64,000 bases of DNA from Patescibacterium sp964487795. GTDB lineage: Bacteria; Patescibacteriota; Patescibacteriia; Patescibacteriales; Patescibacteriaceae. Each line of letters starts with the position of its first letter. Within the stretch, counting starts at the first letter, position 1. Both the position numbers and the translations under genes were made by a program. Location of the stretch: assembly GCA_964487795.1 (NCBI GenBank), contig CAZASI010000002.1, forward strand, positions 1 to 64,000, written 5' to 3'. The notes below the pieces were generated by a model. The model ran no database searches and was not told the origin of the DNA. It saw only the letters and a program-made list of their open reading frames with translations. Below, piece after piece: positions 43,101-51,951 of the stretch.

Positions 43101-44106
43101 AAGTTCCGTTAAATAATTGTTGCGCGGTATTCCAATAAAAAGGATTATTATTCACTTGTTTTTCCCAGTACCAATATTCAATGCCCCACCAATAGAAGGT
43201 TTTGAAACCAGTATCCTGTATGAATGCAATGGTGTTTTTAAATCTATCGGGAGTCATTGTTTTGTCTCGCTCAGATTGTTCCAAGGTTTGAAATGATAAG
43301 CGACCCCAAGGCTCACCTTGGAGTTCAATAACAATCCAATCTTGAGGACTGGCAAAAAGATTTGCCAGATTTTTTTTAACTCTGAAAAAAGCCGGAGTTA
43401 TTGGATAGTGGATATAGCTTTTTAAAGTCTTTGAATAAGTATCGAGATACATAGTGGTGCCGAACACATCGGCGCGTTTGGCTGCCAATGCCCAAAGTGA
43501 CAGTTCACCCGAATCGGTTACGATAACCGGTCGCGTATCAAGCTCTTTGGCCAGAGCAATTTCTGTATCGAGGAATTTTTTATCAAATTCTGGACATATA
43601 CCAAAGTTAGGTAAGAAGGGTTCGTTTTCAACTTGCCAGAAACGAATATTCGGACGATTTTTATAACGACTGATTGTTTTTTGAATATGTTCGAGTGTCA
43701 CTTCTTGTCTTTCCTTCTCGGCTAAGTCTTCCGCCCAGTTAGGAATATGACATTCGGGCCAGCGTGGAACTCTTTGTCCAAGTACAAGTATCAAAGATAC
43801 ATTTCTTTTCTCCGCTTCATCAATTTGCCAATCAAGAGCTTCCCAGTCATATTGTCCCTTTGTTGCTTCAAGATCGTCCCAGTAGGCGGGTAGGCGTAGG
43901 TTTTTAACTTGTAGCTCATCAAGCATGGCTAGGTAGACTTGTTTCCAATCTAGTCCCAGATCTGTACTTTGACGATAGGAAAAAGTAATGCCGTACTCGA
44001 ATTCCTTCGGATCGTAGCTTGGTCCGCGACTTAAAATAAATAATAATGAAAACAAAGCGACAAGAACGTAGATTATGTGTCTTATTTTCCTAAAAAAATG
44101 AATCAT
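43087..44106 (-). CDS. Membrane-anchored clan GH-A glycoside hydrolase
   Basis: 339 aa. One N-terminal helix (~11-27: IIYVLVALFSLLFILSR) anchors a TIM barrel outside the cell. ITFSYRQSTDLGLDW and LRLPAYWDDLEATKGQYDW are the first strands; the acid/base Glu is in FWQVENEPFLP and the nucleophile Glu in WIVIELQGEPWG, the layout of clan GH-A (GH5, GH42-like). It could cut polysaccharides of the cell surface or of a host. It overlaps the ROK gene and lies 7 bp after the pilin gene, so the three form an operon read leftwards. Confidence 0.75.
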   Translation of the reverse strand: MIHFFRKIRHIIYVLVALFSLLFILSRGPSYDPKEFEYGITFSYRQSTDLGLDWKQVYLAMLDELQVKNLRLPAYWDDLEATKGQYDWEALDWQIDEAEKRNVSLILVLGQRVPRWPECHIPNWAEDLAEKERQEVTLEHIQKTISRYKNRPNIRFWQVENEPFLPNFGICPEFDKKFLDTEIALAKELDTRPVIVTDSGELSLWALAAKRADVFGTTMYLDTYSKTLKSYIHYPITPAFFRVKKNLANLFASPQDWIVIELQGEPWGRLSFQTLEQSERDKTMTPDRFKNTIAFIQDTGFKTFYWWGIEYWYWEKQVNNNPFYWNTAQQLFNGTYDYK

Positions 44107-44112
44107 AACAAT

Positions 44113-44514
44113 TTAATTGTTTGTTATGCGCGGAATTACACGGGCGGTGATAAAGTATGTAATAGAAAAAGCACAGACAACAATAAGTAATCCGATTACC
44201 GCGTTGCGAATTCGTTTGACTGCATCGTCGATTTTCTCTTGATTTCCTCCGGCTGTCATATATTGGAATCCACCGACAATAAGAAGGATGACAAAAATTA
44301 ATCCCAAAAGCCCAAGAAAGACTTTAACAAGTGAGCCGATAATGGCTGGTAGACTTTTAGACGGTGCTCCATTTTCACCGTAAGCAGTTGAGCCGATAGT
44401 ATTAAGACCGCCTTCATTAGCTTTATCAAGCCAAGATGAAGCGAAAGAAACTGACGGCAGCAAGATGCTGGCGCCGAGAACAGCCATGATGGCGAGACGT
44501 TTAGCCCAAAGCAT
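44113..44514 (-). CDS. VirB2/T4SS pilin-like small membrane protein
   Basis: 133 aa from the ATG at 44514; an upstream start at 44547 lies across the promoter. Signal-type N-terminus (LWAKRLAIMAVLGAS to SFA-SS near 27), then two membrane helices (~60-80 and ~100-122) joined by a short loop GGFQYMTAGGNQEKIDDAVK. This matches the T4SS_pilin (VirB2/TrbC-like) proteins frequent in CPR, as I recall them. Such proteins may form pili or membrane channels; no T4SS ATPase is in this window. First gene of the leftward operon with the glycosidase and sugar kinase. Confidence 0.65.
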   Translation of the reverse strand: MLWAKRLAIMAVLGASILLPSVSFASSWLDKANEGGLNTIGSTAYGENGAPSKSLPAIIGSLVKVFLGLLGLIFVILLIVGGFQYMTAGGNQEKIDDAVKRIRNAVIGLLIVVCAFSITYFITARVIPRITNN

Positions 44515-44521
44515 ATGAGTA

Positions 44522-44530
44522 TGGTATAAT
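44522..44530. promoter_or_regulatory. Overlapping divergent -10 boxes
   Basis: Plus strand TGGTATAAT (extended -10 for the flippase gene at 44588) and minus strand TATACC (44528 to 44523) ending 8 nt before the pilin ATG use the same bases. Confidence 0.45.
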
Positions 44531-44587
44531 GCTAATAAATAGTGCATTTTTATTATATTATAAGGAGCTCCTAAAGTCCATTATTCT

Positions 44588-46018
44588 ATGGCATTATCAG
44601 GCAAAGTAGCATTTAATACCGCCGTCCAAGTCGCGAGCAAAGTTATAGGCACCGTCGTCAGTTTAGCGGCGGTGGCTTTGATTACCCGCTATTTGGGCAG
44701 TTTTGGCTTTGGTCACTATACAACGGCTATTACTTTTGTTACTTTTTTCAGTATCGCCGGTGATTTTGGCCTAACCCTGGTTACTACTCAGCTTTTAAGT
44801 CGTCCCGGCGTTGATCAACGAAAGATTCTTAATAATGTATTTACTTTTCGTCTGCTGAGCGCGGCGGCGGTATTAATTCTGGCGCCAATAACCGTTATTT
44901 TTTTTCCTTATGATCCGATTGTAAAACAAGGCGTTATTATCGCCAGCCTAACTTTCTTTTCAATTTTACTCAATCAAGTATTTGTCAGTTTATTTCAAAA
45001 AGAACTACGCGCGGATCGTTTAGCAATTTCCGAAGTGTTAAGTCGCTTTCTTATTCTCGCTCTGACGATTGTTGCGGTTTGGTATGACTGGGGAATGAGC
45101 GGAGTACTCTGGGCTATGGCAGCCGGCAACATCGGTAACATTATTTTAAATTATTATTTTGCGCGTCGCTTTGTAAAGATTGGATTTGATTTTGATTGGG
45201 AACTCTGGCGCGATATTCTCAAACGTTCTTGGCCCTTGATGGTAACTATTGTTTTGAATTTAGTGTACTTAAAAACAGATATCTTACTTTTGTCTCTCTA
45301 TAAATCTCCAATCGATGTTGGTTTTTACGGAGCGGCCTATAAAGTAATTGATGTACTCGTTACAATTCCATTTATGCTTGGCGGAACGGTGTTGCCGATT
45401 TTAGCCATGCGTTGGCAGTCAGGAGAGAAAGATGATTATCGACGGGCTTGGCAGAAAATTTTTGACGCCAGCTCATTATTAGCGTGGCCGGCTGTGGCTG
45501 GAGGTTTGATGCTCGCTACACCGATTATGGTGATCGTCGCCGGAGAAGAGTTTGCTGCTGCCGGACCAATTTTACGAATTTTGATTTTTGCTGTTGCCGG
45601 CGTATTCTTTGGATCTTTATTCAGTCACACAATGATTAGTTTTGGTAAACAGCGCCGTTTGATCAGTTCATATGTTTTCACCGCGCTTTCATCGTTGATT
45701 TTGTATCTTATTTTAATTCCGAAATTTTCCTACATTGGCGCGGCATGGGTGACGGTTTACAGCGAAGTTGCAATTACATTGTGTGCTTGGTATTTAGTGC
45801 GTCAAGAAAGCGGTTTGCGGGCACAATTTACAGTTTCCGCTAAGTCAATTCTTGCCGCGGCTATTATGGCTCTAGTGTTATACTTTAATCCTTTAAGTAC
45901 TCAAACCGCGATAGGAATTACTGCAAGTGTAATATTAGGTGCTTGCGTATATATATTGTCTCTCTTTCTTCTTAAGACATTTTCCTGGAAGGAATTGCGT
46001 GAAATGATTCAACCGTAA
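44588..46018 (+). CDS. Polysaccharide/oligosaccharide flippase (Wzx/MOP family)
   Basis: 476 aa with about 12-14 membrane helices. Start KVAFNTAVQVASKVIGTVVS and LITRYLGSFGFGHYTTAITF are typical MOP-family helices one and two; VLNLVYLKTDILLLSL and YKVIDVLVTIPFMLGGTVLP are in the second half. It should move lipid-linked glycans across the membrane. A glycosyltransferase gene starts 2 bp after its stop, which supports a role in surface glycan assembly. Substrate unknown. Confidence 0.88.
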   Translation: MALSGKVAFNTAVQVASKVIGTVVSLAAVALITRYLGSFGFGHYTTAITFVTFFSIAGDFGLTLVTTQLLSRPGVDQRKILNNVFTFRLLSAAAVLILAPITVIFFPYDPIVKQGVIIASLTFFSILLNQVFVSLFQKELRADRLAISEVLSRFLILALTIVAVWYDWGMSGVLWAMAAGNIGNIILNYYFARRFVKIGFDFDWELWRDILKRSWPLMVTIVLNLVYLKTDILLLSLYKSPIDVGFYGAAYKVIDVLVTIPFMLGGTVLPILAMRWQSGEKDDYRRAWQKIFDASSLLAWPAVAGGLMLATPIMVIVAGEEFAAAGPILRILIFAVAGVFFGSLFSHTMISFGKQRRLISSYVFTALSSLILYLILIPKFSYIGAAWVTVYSEVAITLCAWYLVRQESGLRAQFTVSAKSILAAAIMALVLYFNPLSTQTAIGITASVILGACVYILSLFLLKTFSWKELREMIQP

Positions 46019-46020
46019 CT

Positions 46021-47121
46021 ATGAAAAAACTGCTATTCATTATTTCTACTAATCCGGGGCGTCAAGCATGGTTCGCCGACCTTTTATCTGCATTGAGTAA
46101 CGAAGGTTTGTTTATTCGTGTTTGGACTCGTTCTAAGCGTTTTCGTCGTAATTTGCGACGTGAGCATATTGTCGCCAAGAAACTTCGTTTACCCGCGTTG
46201 CATCCGATTTTATTTTGTATCAGCTTACCTTTATTGTGGCTTATATTCGGTGTCGCACATACCTTGCGGATTATGCAAAAGCGTCCGGCGCAGATTATAC
46301 TCTGTAATTGGCCAGAAAAAATTGTGCTTTCGCCCTTTAGTCATTTCTTTGGAGTAAAATTATTTTGGCTTGAAGATCCGACACGAGCAGAAGTACCGAA
46401 AATATTGTATATCAGCGCCTTATATCGTCATTATGCCAAACATGCTACAGTACTGGTCTTTGGCTCCAAAACACAGGAGACTTGGGCGGAGACTTGTAAG
46501 GCAAAAAGTATTCAAAGTTTATTTCCCTCGCCTTATAAGCCGGTATCGAGACAAGATGATCTTTTTAAGACCTTGGCAGAAACCGGAGACCGCAGTCGTT
46601 TTGTTGTCGGCTCGGTGTTGTATGGGCTGCCTAAAGATCAAGCGGAACGATTGCTTTCAGCCTTAGCAATTGCGCAAAGTGTTTGTCCTTTGATTGAGTT
46701 AGTAATTTTGGGTTCGGGGAAAAATCGTCAGCAGTTGCAATGGCTTTCTAAACGTATGGGACTTGAGCGTCGTGTGTGGTTGGCTGGACCTTCGGAAGAT
46801 TTTCAGCGCTGGGTTGGTCATCTTGATACTTACGTAATTGCGGCGAGCGAACCGACACTTGATGATGTTGCTTGGGCCTTGCATGCTATGTTAGCCGGCT
46901 TACCAGTTTTGGCGCCGCAAAAGAATTGGTTGAGCGATGTTATTACTACAAAGACCGGCGCGTTGATTGATGTAACGGATCCTGAAACAATTGCTCGCCA
47001 ATTAATAAGTTTGCAGCAAAATGAAGTTATGCGTCGCGCGCTCGGTGCTGAAGCTGCTAAAACTGCCGAACAATTTTCATTTGAGAAGCTTCGTAATTCA
47101 GTCGTTAAGTTATTATCATGA
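46021..47121 (+). CDS. Glycosyltransferase (GT4/GT-B fold)
   Basis: 366 aa. N-terminal half with a hydrophobic segment (~60-85, ALHPILFCISLPLLWLIFG) that may dip into the membrane. The C-terminal half has GT-B features: VVGSVLYGLPKDQAERLLSA, LVILGSGKNRQQLQWLS, GLERRVWLAGPSEDFQRW, then EPTLDDVAWALHAMLAGLPV with the E-x7-E region in shifted form. Probably adds a sugar to a lipid-linked glycan on the inner face. Its stop overlaps the next start by 4 bp. Coupled with the flippase. Confidence 0.8.
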   Translation: MKKLLFIISTNPGRQAWFADLLSALSNEGLFIRVWTRSKRFRRNLRREHIVAKKLRLPALHPILFCISLPLLWLIFGVAHTLRIMQKRPAQIILCNWPEKIVLSPFSHFFGVKLFWLEDPTRAEVPKILYISALYRHYAKHATVLVFGSKTQETWAETCKAKSIQSLFPSPYKPVSRQDDLFKTLAETGDRSRFVVGSVLYGLPKDQAERLLSALAIAQSVCPLIELVILGSGKNRQQLQWLSKRMGLERRVWLAGPSEDFQRWVGHLDTYVIAASEPTLDDVAWALHAMLAGLPVLAPQKNWLSDVITTKTGALIDVTDPETIARQLISLQQNEVMRRALGAEAAKTAEQFSFEKLRNSVVKLLS

Positions 47122-48047
47122 AAAAATTAAAAGTAAAAGCTAAAGATGACGGACGCCGGCTCGACAGCTGGTTGGCGGAAAGTTTGGAAATTTCTCGCAA
47201 TAAAGTTCAGAAATTAATTAAAGAATCATTAGTCGCAAACACTGAGCATGTTCTACATGCGCATCATTTGGTTCGTAATGGAGAAATTATTACCATTGCT
47301 GAGTCAAACAAAAAAATAATTAAAAAAACCAAAGCTTCCATACCAAAAATACAGGTTATAAAAGAAACTAAAGATTATTTTGTTATTAATAAACCGGCTG
47401 GGTTGTTAATGCATGGCACTGAAACGGAAGAACGTAGCTCGGTGGTTGATTGGCTTTTGGATCAAGATCCGAAAATTGCCAAAGTCGGCGAAGATCCGAG
47501 TCGTCCCGGCATTGTTCACCGTATTGATAAAGACGTGAGCGGTTTGGTAGTGCTTGCTAAAAACCAAGATAGTTTTGACGATTTGAAAAATCAATTTCAA
47601 AAACGCACAATTTTAAAACAGTATGAAGCGTTAGTGTATGGTGAAGATTTGCCTGAAGAAGGCGAAATTCGCTTTAAGCTTGATCGTTCCGCTAAAGGGT
47701 ATCGTATGGCGGCCCGTCCGGAAAATCAGGAAGGAAAACGCGCAATAACAAATTTTACAATTATCCATCATTATTTTAATTACACCCTGGTGTTGGTGAC
47801 TATTAAGACCGGACGCACGCACCAAATTCGTGCCCACTTTGCGGCTTATAATCATCCGTTAGTTGGTGATGATTTGTATGGCACAACAAAAGATAAGTTA
47901 CAGAATAAAAAAATTAAGCTCGGTCGAGTATTTTTAGTGGCTACCACTTTGGCTTTTACTGATTTGGCCGGCAAGCGGCAGGAATTTTCCATTCCTTTGC
48001 CAAAGCAATTAACAGAGGTATTAAAGACTTTAAAGATTAAGAAATAG
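47118..48047 (+). CDS. rluD: RluA-family 23S rRNA pseudouridine synthase
   Basis: 309 aa. N-terminal S4 domain (RRLDSWLAESLEISRNKVQK), then the RluA catalytic core: VIHKPAGL-type KPAGLLMHG, and HRIDKDVSGLVVLAK carrying the catalytic Asp (canonical HRLDxxTSG is HRIDKDVSG). TGRTHQIRAH is the conserved substrate loop. RluC and RluD are the usual members with an S4 domain; which uridine is modified cannot be told, so the symbol is tentative. Confidence 0.85.
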   Translation: MKKLKVKAKDDGRRLDSWLAESLEISRNKVQKLIKESLVANTEHVLHAHHLVRNGEIITIAESNKKIIKKTKASIPKIQVIKETKDYFVINKPAGLLMHGTETEERSSVVDWLLDQDPKIAKVGEDPSRPGIVHRIDKDVSGLVVLAKNQDSFDDLKNQFQKRTILKQYEALVYGEDLPEEGEIRFKLDRSAKGYRMAARPENQEGKRAITNFTIIHHYFNYTLVLVTIKTGRTHQIRAHFAAYNHPLVGDDLYGTTKDKLQNKKIKLGRVFLVATTLAFTDLAGKRQEFSIPLPKQLTEVLKTLKIKK

Positions 48048-48048
48048 T

Positions 48049-48597
48049 ATGATTGTCTCTTTCAGCGGAGCTCCAGGCTCAGGAAAATCAGGCGTAGCTA
48101 GGCGTTTGGCTGAAAAATTCAATTGGCCGTATTATGACATCGGCGCTCTGCGCAGAAAGATTGCTGGAGAGAGGGGAATGACTTTGGAAGAATATAATAC
48201 ACTTGGCGAAAGCGATCCGAGCACTGATTTAGAAGTTGATGAATATCAAGCCAAGATGGGACGCGAACAAGATAATTTTGTTATTAGCGGTCGAACTTCT
48301 TGGCACTTTATTCCGCATTCTATAAAGATTTATATGAATGTAGATCCGAGAGTTGGTGCCGAACGAATTTTTAAAGATCCGAGCCCGCGCAATGAAGCAA
48401 GGCACATGGGCAGCGTTGATGAAGTTTTAGAAAATATGAAACGTCGTCAACAATCTGATAGTTTTAGATATAAGAAATATTTTAATATTAACGTGAATGA
48501 TTTAGGAAATTATGATCATGTTATTGATACGACAGATATTACGCAGGAAGAAGCTTTTCAAGCCGTTTGTGCTATAATTGAAAATATAAACACATAA
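48049..48597 (+). CDS. Cytidylate-kinase-like NMP kinase
   Basis: 182 aa. P-loop GAPGSGKSGVARRLAEKF at ~8, lid/NMP regions with DIGALRRKI and VISGRTSWHFIPHSIKIYMN. The size and the G-x-x-R after ISGRTS resemble the short archaeal/CPR (d)CMP kinase type, AAA_18/Cytidylate_kin2. It would phosphorylate CMP/dCMP. Start 2 bp after the rluA-family stop; next gene gapA 5 bp on, an operon of unrelated core functions. Confidence 0.75.
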   Translation: MIVSFSGAPGSGKSGVARRLAEKFNWPYYDIGALRRKIAGERGMTLEEYNTLGESDPSTDLEVDEYQAKMGREQDNFVISGRTSWHFIPHSIKIYMNVDPRVGAERIFKDPSPRNEARHMGSVDEVLENMKRRQQSDSFRYKKYFNINVNDLGNYDHVIDTTDITQEEAFQAVCAIIENINT

Positions 48598-48601
48598 ATC
48601 T

Positions 48602-49609
48602 ATGAATATTGCTATCAACGGCTTTGGCCGTATTGGTCGTGCGGTTTTTAAAGCGCTGCTTGAACGTCCAGGCGTGCGCATCGTCGCTATTAACGATTTG
48701 ACTGATACTAAAACCTTGGCACATTTATTAAAATATGACTCTTGCTACGGAGTCTATGAACGACCGGTTAAAGCGACAAAAGACGCTTTAGTTGTTGATG
48801 GAAAAAGCTACCCAGTATTGGCGGAAAAAGATCCGCTCAGTCTACCTTGGAAGAAATTGAAGGTTGATGTTGTAATAGAATCTACCGGGCGTTTTACCGA
48901 CCCGATAGAGGCTCAAAAACATATTAAAGCCGGAGCGCGTAAAGTAATTCTCTCAGCGCCAGCCAAAGGCAAAGGTTCAAAAACATTTGTTCTCGGCGTT
49001 AACGAACAGAAATTGACCCGTAAAGACGCGGTTATTTCCATGGCTTCCTGCACAACCAATTGTTTGGCACCGGTTACGGATATTATTCGCCGTTCATTTG
49101 GTATTGATAAAGCCATCATGACCACAATTCACTCGTATACGGCCGATCAGAATTTGGTCGACGGTCCGCACAAAGATTTGCGCCGTGCGCGAGCTGCTGC
49201 TTTAAGTATGATTCCAACGACAACCGGCGCGGCTATTGCCGCCACTGAAGCGATTCCTGAGCTCAAAGGAAAATTTGACGGTTTGTCAGTTCGCGTCCCG
49301 ACTCCAGTCGTTTCATTATGCGATTGTGTCTATGTTTTAAAAAAGAAAACAACGATTGAGAAAGTTAACGCGGCTCTGACCAAAGCTTCAAAGGATGCTC
49401 GTTATCGCGGAATCGTCGCCGTTACGACCGATCCAATTGTTTCATCTGATATCATCGGTCATCCGGCCAGCGCGATTGTAGACCTACCTTTGACTTCAGT
49501 TGTCGGTGGAAATTTGTTAAAAGTTATTTCTTGGTATGATAACGAATGGGGTTATTCCAATCGTTTAGCAGACCTCTGTATATATTATAAAAAGAAAAAA
49601 TTAATCTAA
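48602..49609 (+). CDS. gapA: Glyceraldehyde-3-phosphate dehydrogenase
   Basis: 335 aa. NAD-binding INGFGRIGRAVFKALLE at the N-terminus; active-site Cys in SCTTNCLAPV near residue 157, base His in HSYTADQNLVDGPHKDLRRA, and C-terminal WYDNEWGYSNRL. Length and motifs standard. Catalyses the NAD(P)-dependent oxidation step of lower glycolysis; with enolase in this window it supports a glycolytic energy metabolism. Both genes are apart on the map. Confidence 0.97.
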   Translation: MNIAINGFGRIGRAVFKALLERPGVRIVAINDLTDTKTLAHLLKYDSCYGVYERPVKATKDALVVDGKSYPVLAEKDPLSLPWKKLKVDVVIESTGRFTDPIEAQKHIKAGARKVILSAPAKGKGSKTFVLGVNEQKLTRKDAVISMASCTTNCLAPVTDIIRRSFGIDKAIMTTIHSYTADQNLVDGPHKDLRRARAAALSMIPTTTGAAIAATEAIPELKGKFDGLSVRVPTPVVSLCDCVYVLKKKTTIEKVNAALTKASKDARYRGIVAVTTDPIVSSDIIGHPASAIVDLPLTSVVGGNLLKVISWYDNEWGYSNRLADLCIYYKKKKLI

Positions 49610-49615
49610 GGTTCT

Positions 49616-50818
49616 ATGACTTTAAAAGAAAAACAAACATACATCATTCTTTTTGTCACCGCCGTGGTAGTCAGCGGTTTGGTGGGCGGCGCCGCCGGAT
49701 TTATGGCCGCGCAAAGCAGGACTTCAAGTCAATCATTTATTTCTTCAGTTCGAAATTTGGTTTCCGATCAGAAGGTTGAATCAACTATTAACGCCGATGG
49801 AATAGTCGGAGTGGTTGAGAAAGCATCTCCCGCCGTAGTAAGTATTATTGTTACAAAAGATTTACCAAAAATTAATCCAAATATTCCTGAGATGTTTCGA
49901 CAATTTTTCGGACAAGGTTTAACTCCTTCACAAGGAGGGGAAACTGAGAAACGACAAATTGGCGGCGGTAGCGGTTTTGTTGTATCTAATGACGGATATA
50001 TTGTTACTAATCGACATGTTGTGGCCGATGAAGCAGCTGAATATACCGTGTTATTAAATAATGGAGATAAGCATACCGCAAAAGTGTTGGCCCGCGATCC
50101 CGTCAATGATTTGGCAGTTATTAAAATTGAAGCTAACGATTTACCAACGCTTGATTTTGGTAATAGTGATGACTTAAAGCCGGGACAAAGCGTTATTGCT
50201 ATCGGTAACGCACTTGGAGAATTCCGCAATACGGTTTCAACCGGTGTTATTTCGGGACTTGCTCGTTCAATTACCGCGTCTAGTGGAGCTTTTGAAAGCG
50301 AACGTTTAATCGGCTTGATTCAAACTGACGCTTCAATTAATCCGGGAAATTCCGGTGGACCATTGCTAGACACTGAAGGACGAGTGATCGGTATTAATGT
50401 TGCCGTAGCTCAGAATGCACAAAATATCGGCTTTGCTTTGCCTATTAATCAAGTGAGAGAAACTATTGAAAGTGTTAAGAAACACGGACGATTGATTCGC
50501 GCCTGGCTTGGTGTACGATATATTGCTATCACACCAGAGATTGCCAAAGAAAATAACTTAGCCAAAGATTATGGAATGCTTGTGCTTAAAGGAGAGGGTG
50601 AGACTGATTTGGCAGTGGTTCCAGGGTCGCCGGCTGACAAAGCGGGAATTGAAGAGAATGATATTATTCTTGAAGCTGATGGAGAAAAACTCGGAGAAGA
50701 TAATCCGCTATCAATGGTTATAGCACGACATAAGCCGGGTGAAATATTGCGATTAAAAGTCTTACACGACGGACGAGAAAAAGACACGACAGTTGTTTTG
50801 GAAGAAATGAAGCAATAA
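49616..50818 (+). CDS. degP: HtrA/DegP-type serine protease with PDZ domain
   Basis: 400 aa. One N-terminal helix (~8-30, IILFVTAVVVSGLVGGAAG), trypsin-like domain with His in YIVTNRHVV, Asp in DPVNDLAVIKI, Ser in INPGNSGGPLLD; then one PDZ domain (~300-395: GVRYIAITPEIAKENN to VLEEMK). Acts outside the membrane in protein quality control. Directly after gapA, 6 bp, in the same strand. Single PDZ suggests DegS/HtrA-like. Confidence 0.93.
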   Translation: MTLKEKQTYIILFVTAVVVSGLVGGAAGFMAAQSRTSSQSFISSVRNLVSDQKVESTINADGIVGVVEKASPAVVSIIVTKDLPKINPNIPEMFRQFFGQGLTPSQGGETEKRQIGGGSGFVVSNDGYIVTNRHVVADEAAEYTVLLNNGDKHTAKVLARDPVNDLAVIKIEANDLPTLDFGNSDDLKPGQSVIAIGNALGEFRNTVSTGVISGLARSITASSGAFESERLIGLIQTDASINPGNSGGPLLDTEGRVIGINVAVAQNAQNIGFALPINQVRETIESVKKHGRLIRAWLGVRYIAITPEIAKENNLAKDYGMLVLKGEGETDLAVVPGSPADKAGIEENDIILEADGEKLGEDNPLSMVIARHKPGEILRLKVLHDGREKDTTVVLEEMKQ

Positions 50819-50842
50819 GCCTACGCTAAAGCTACGGCTCAC
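50819..50842. repeat. Possible dispersed repeat remnant
   Basis: GCCTACGCTAAAGCTACGGC lies between the htrA stop and prfB. Similar CGCTAAAGCTACGG units are scattered in CPR genomes as I recall, possibly repeat copies. Only one copy noticed here. Confidence 0.35.
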
Positions 50843-50849
50843 AAGTAAA

Positions 50850-51941
50850 ATGGAAAATATTGTTAAAAATATCGAAGAGCTCCGGGAACGCATTATTGCG
50901 GCCTGGAGCTTACTCGATCTTGATCGTAAGAAAGAACGATCGATTGAATTAAAAGGGTTGATGTCCGACCCTGATTTTTGGAATGATCGCGAAAAAGCGG
51001 TTGCGACTGGACAAGAAGCAAGTGATCTTGAAGATGAAGTAGGGAAATGGCAGGCGCTGCTTGATGAAACAAGACGCTTGGAAGAATTGGCGGCGATGGC
51101 TGACGCTAACAATGATATTAGTTTGCATGATGAACTTGAAAAAAATTATCATGATTTAAAAAAACGTTTTGATGATTTGGAATTTTTTGTAATGTTTTCA
51201 GGTCCCTATGATCAAAATAACGCAATACTTTCAATTCATGCCGGTACCGGTGGTGTTGACGCGCAAGATTGGGCGCAAATGCTTGAACGAATGTTTATGC
51301 GTTTTGCCGAACGACATTCTTGGAAAATTGAAATGATTGATCGAGTTGTAGCTAACGAAGCCGGAATCAAAAGCGTATCACTCGAAATTATCGGACGCTT
51401 TGCGTATGGCTATTTAAAAAGTGAAGCCGGTTCGCATCGCCTCGTGCGAATGTCGCCGTTTAATGCTGACGGTAAACGTCAAACATCGTTTGCTTTGGTA
51501 GAAGTAATTCCGGAATTACCTGAGGATGACAGTTTGGTGATTAAAGATGATGAACTTGAAATAGATTTTTTTAGGTCATCAGGTCCGGGCGGGCAGAATG
51601 TTAACAAAACGTCGAGCGCTGTTCGCTTGACTCATAAACCCACCGGAATTGTTGTAGCGTGTCAAAGCGAACGTTCACAGCATCAAAACAGAGAATTGGC
51701 TATGAAAATGTTGCGCGGTAAATTGGCTGAATTAAAACAATCTGATCGCGCCGATTTAGCAGCTTCAATCAAAGGAAAACATACTGCCGCCGGTTTTGGT
51801 AATAGAATTAGATCATATGTCCTGCAGCCAAATCAATTAGTTAAGGATGAACGGACGGGGTATGAAGAGACTGATTTTAACTCTGTGTTGGATGGAAATA
51901 TTGATGGATTTATTGAATCATATTTAAGAAAGAAAAAATAA
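50850..51941 (+). CDS. prfB: Peptide chain release factor 2, no programmed frameshift
   Basis: 363 aa read in one frame. Recognises UGA and UAA. The N-terminal helical domain (WSLLDLDRKKERSIEL) is followed by the SPF-type anticodon loop (RMSPFNADGKRQTSFA) and GGQ in SSGPGGQNVNKTSS. In E. coli the gene has an internal UGA and +1 shift near codon 26; here the same place (LLDLDRKKE) is continuous. Standard-code UGA use is supported by TGA stops at 5567-5569 and 6459-6461. Confidence 0.95.
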   Translation: MENIVKNIEELRERIIAAWSLLDLDRKKERSIELKGLMSDPDFWNDREKAVATGQEASDLEDEVGKWQALLDETRRLEELAAMADANNDISLHDELEKNYHDLKKRFDDLEFFVMFSGPYDQNNAILSIHAGTGGVDAQDWAQMLERMFMRFAERHSWKIEMIDRVVANEAGIKSVSLEIIGRFAYGYLKSEAGSHRLVRMSPFNADGKRQTSFALVEVIPELPEDDSLVIKDDELEIDFFRSSGPGGQNVNKTSSAVRLTHKPTGIVVACQSERSQHQNRELAMKMLRGKLAELKQSDRADLAASIKGKHTAAGFGNRIRSYVLQPNQLVKDERTGYEETDFNSVLDGNIDGFIESYLRKKK

Positions 51942-51951
51942 TGTAAATGAT

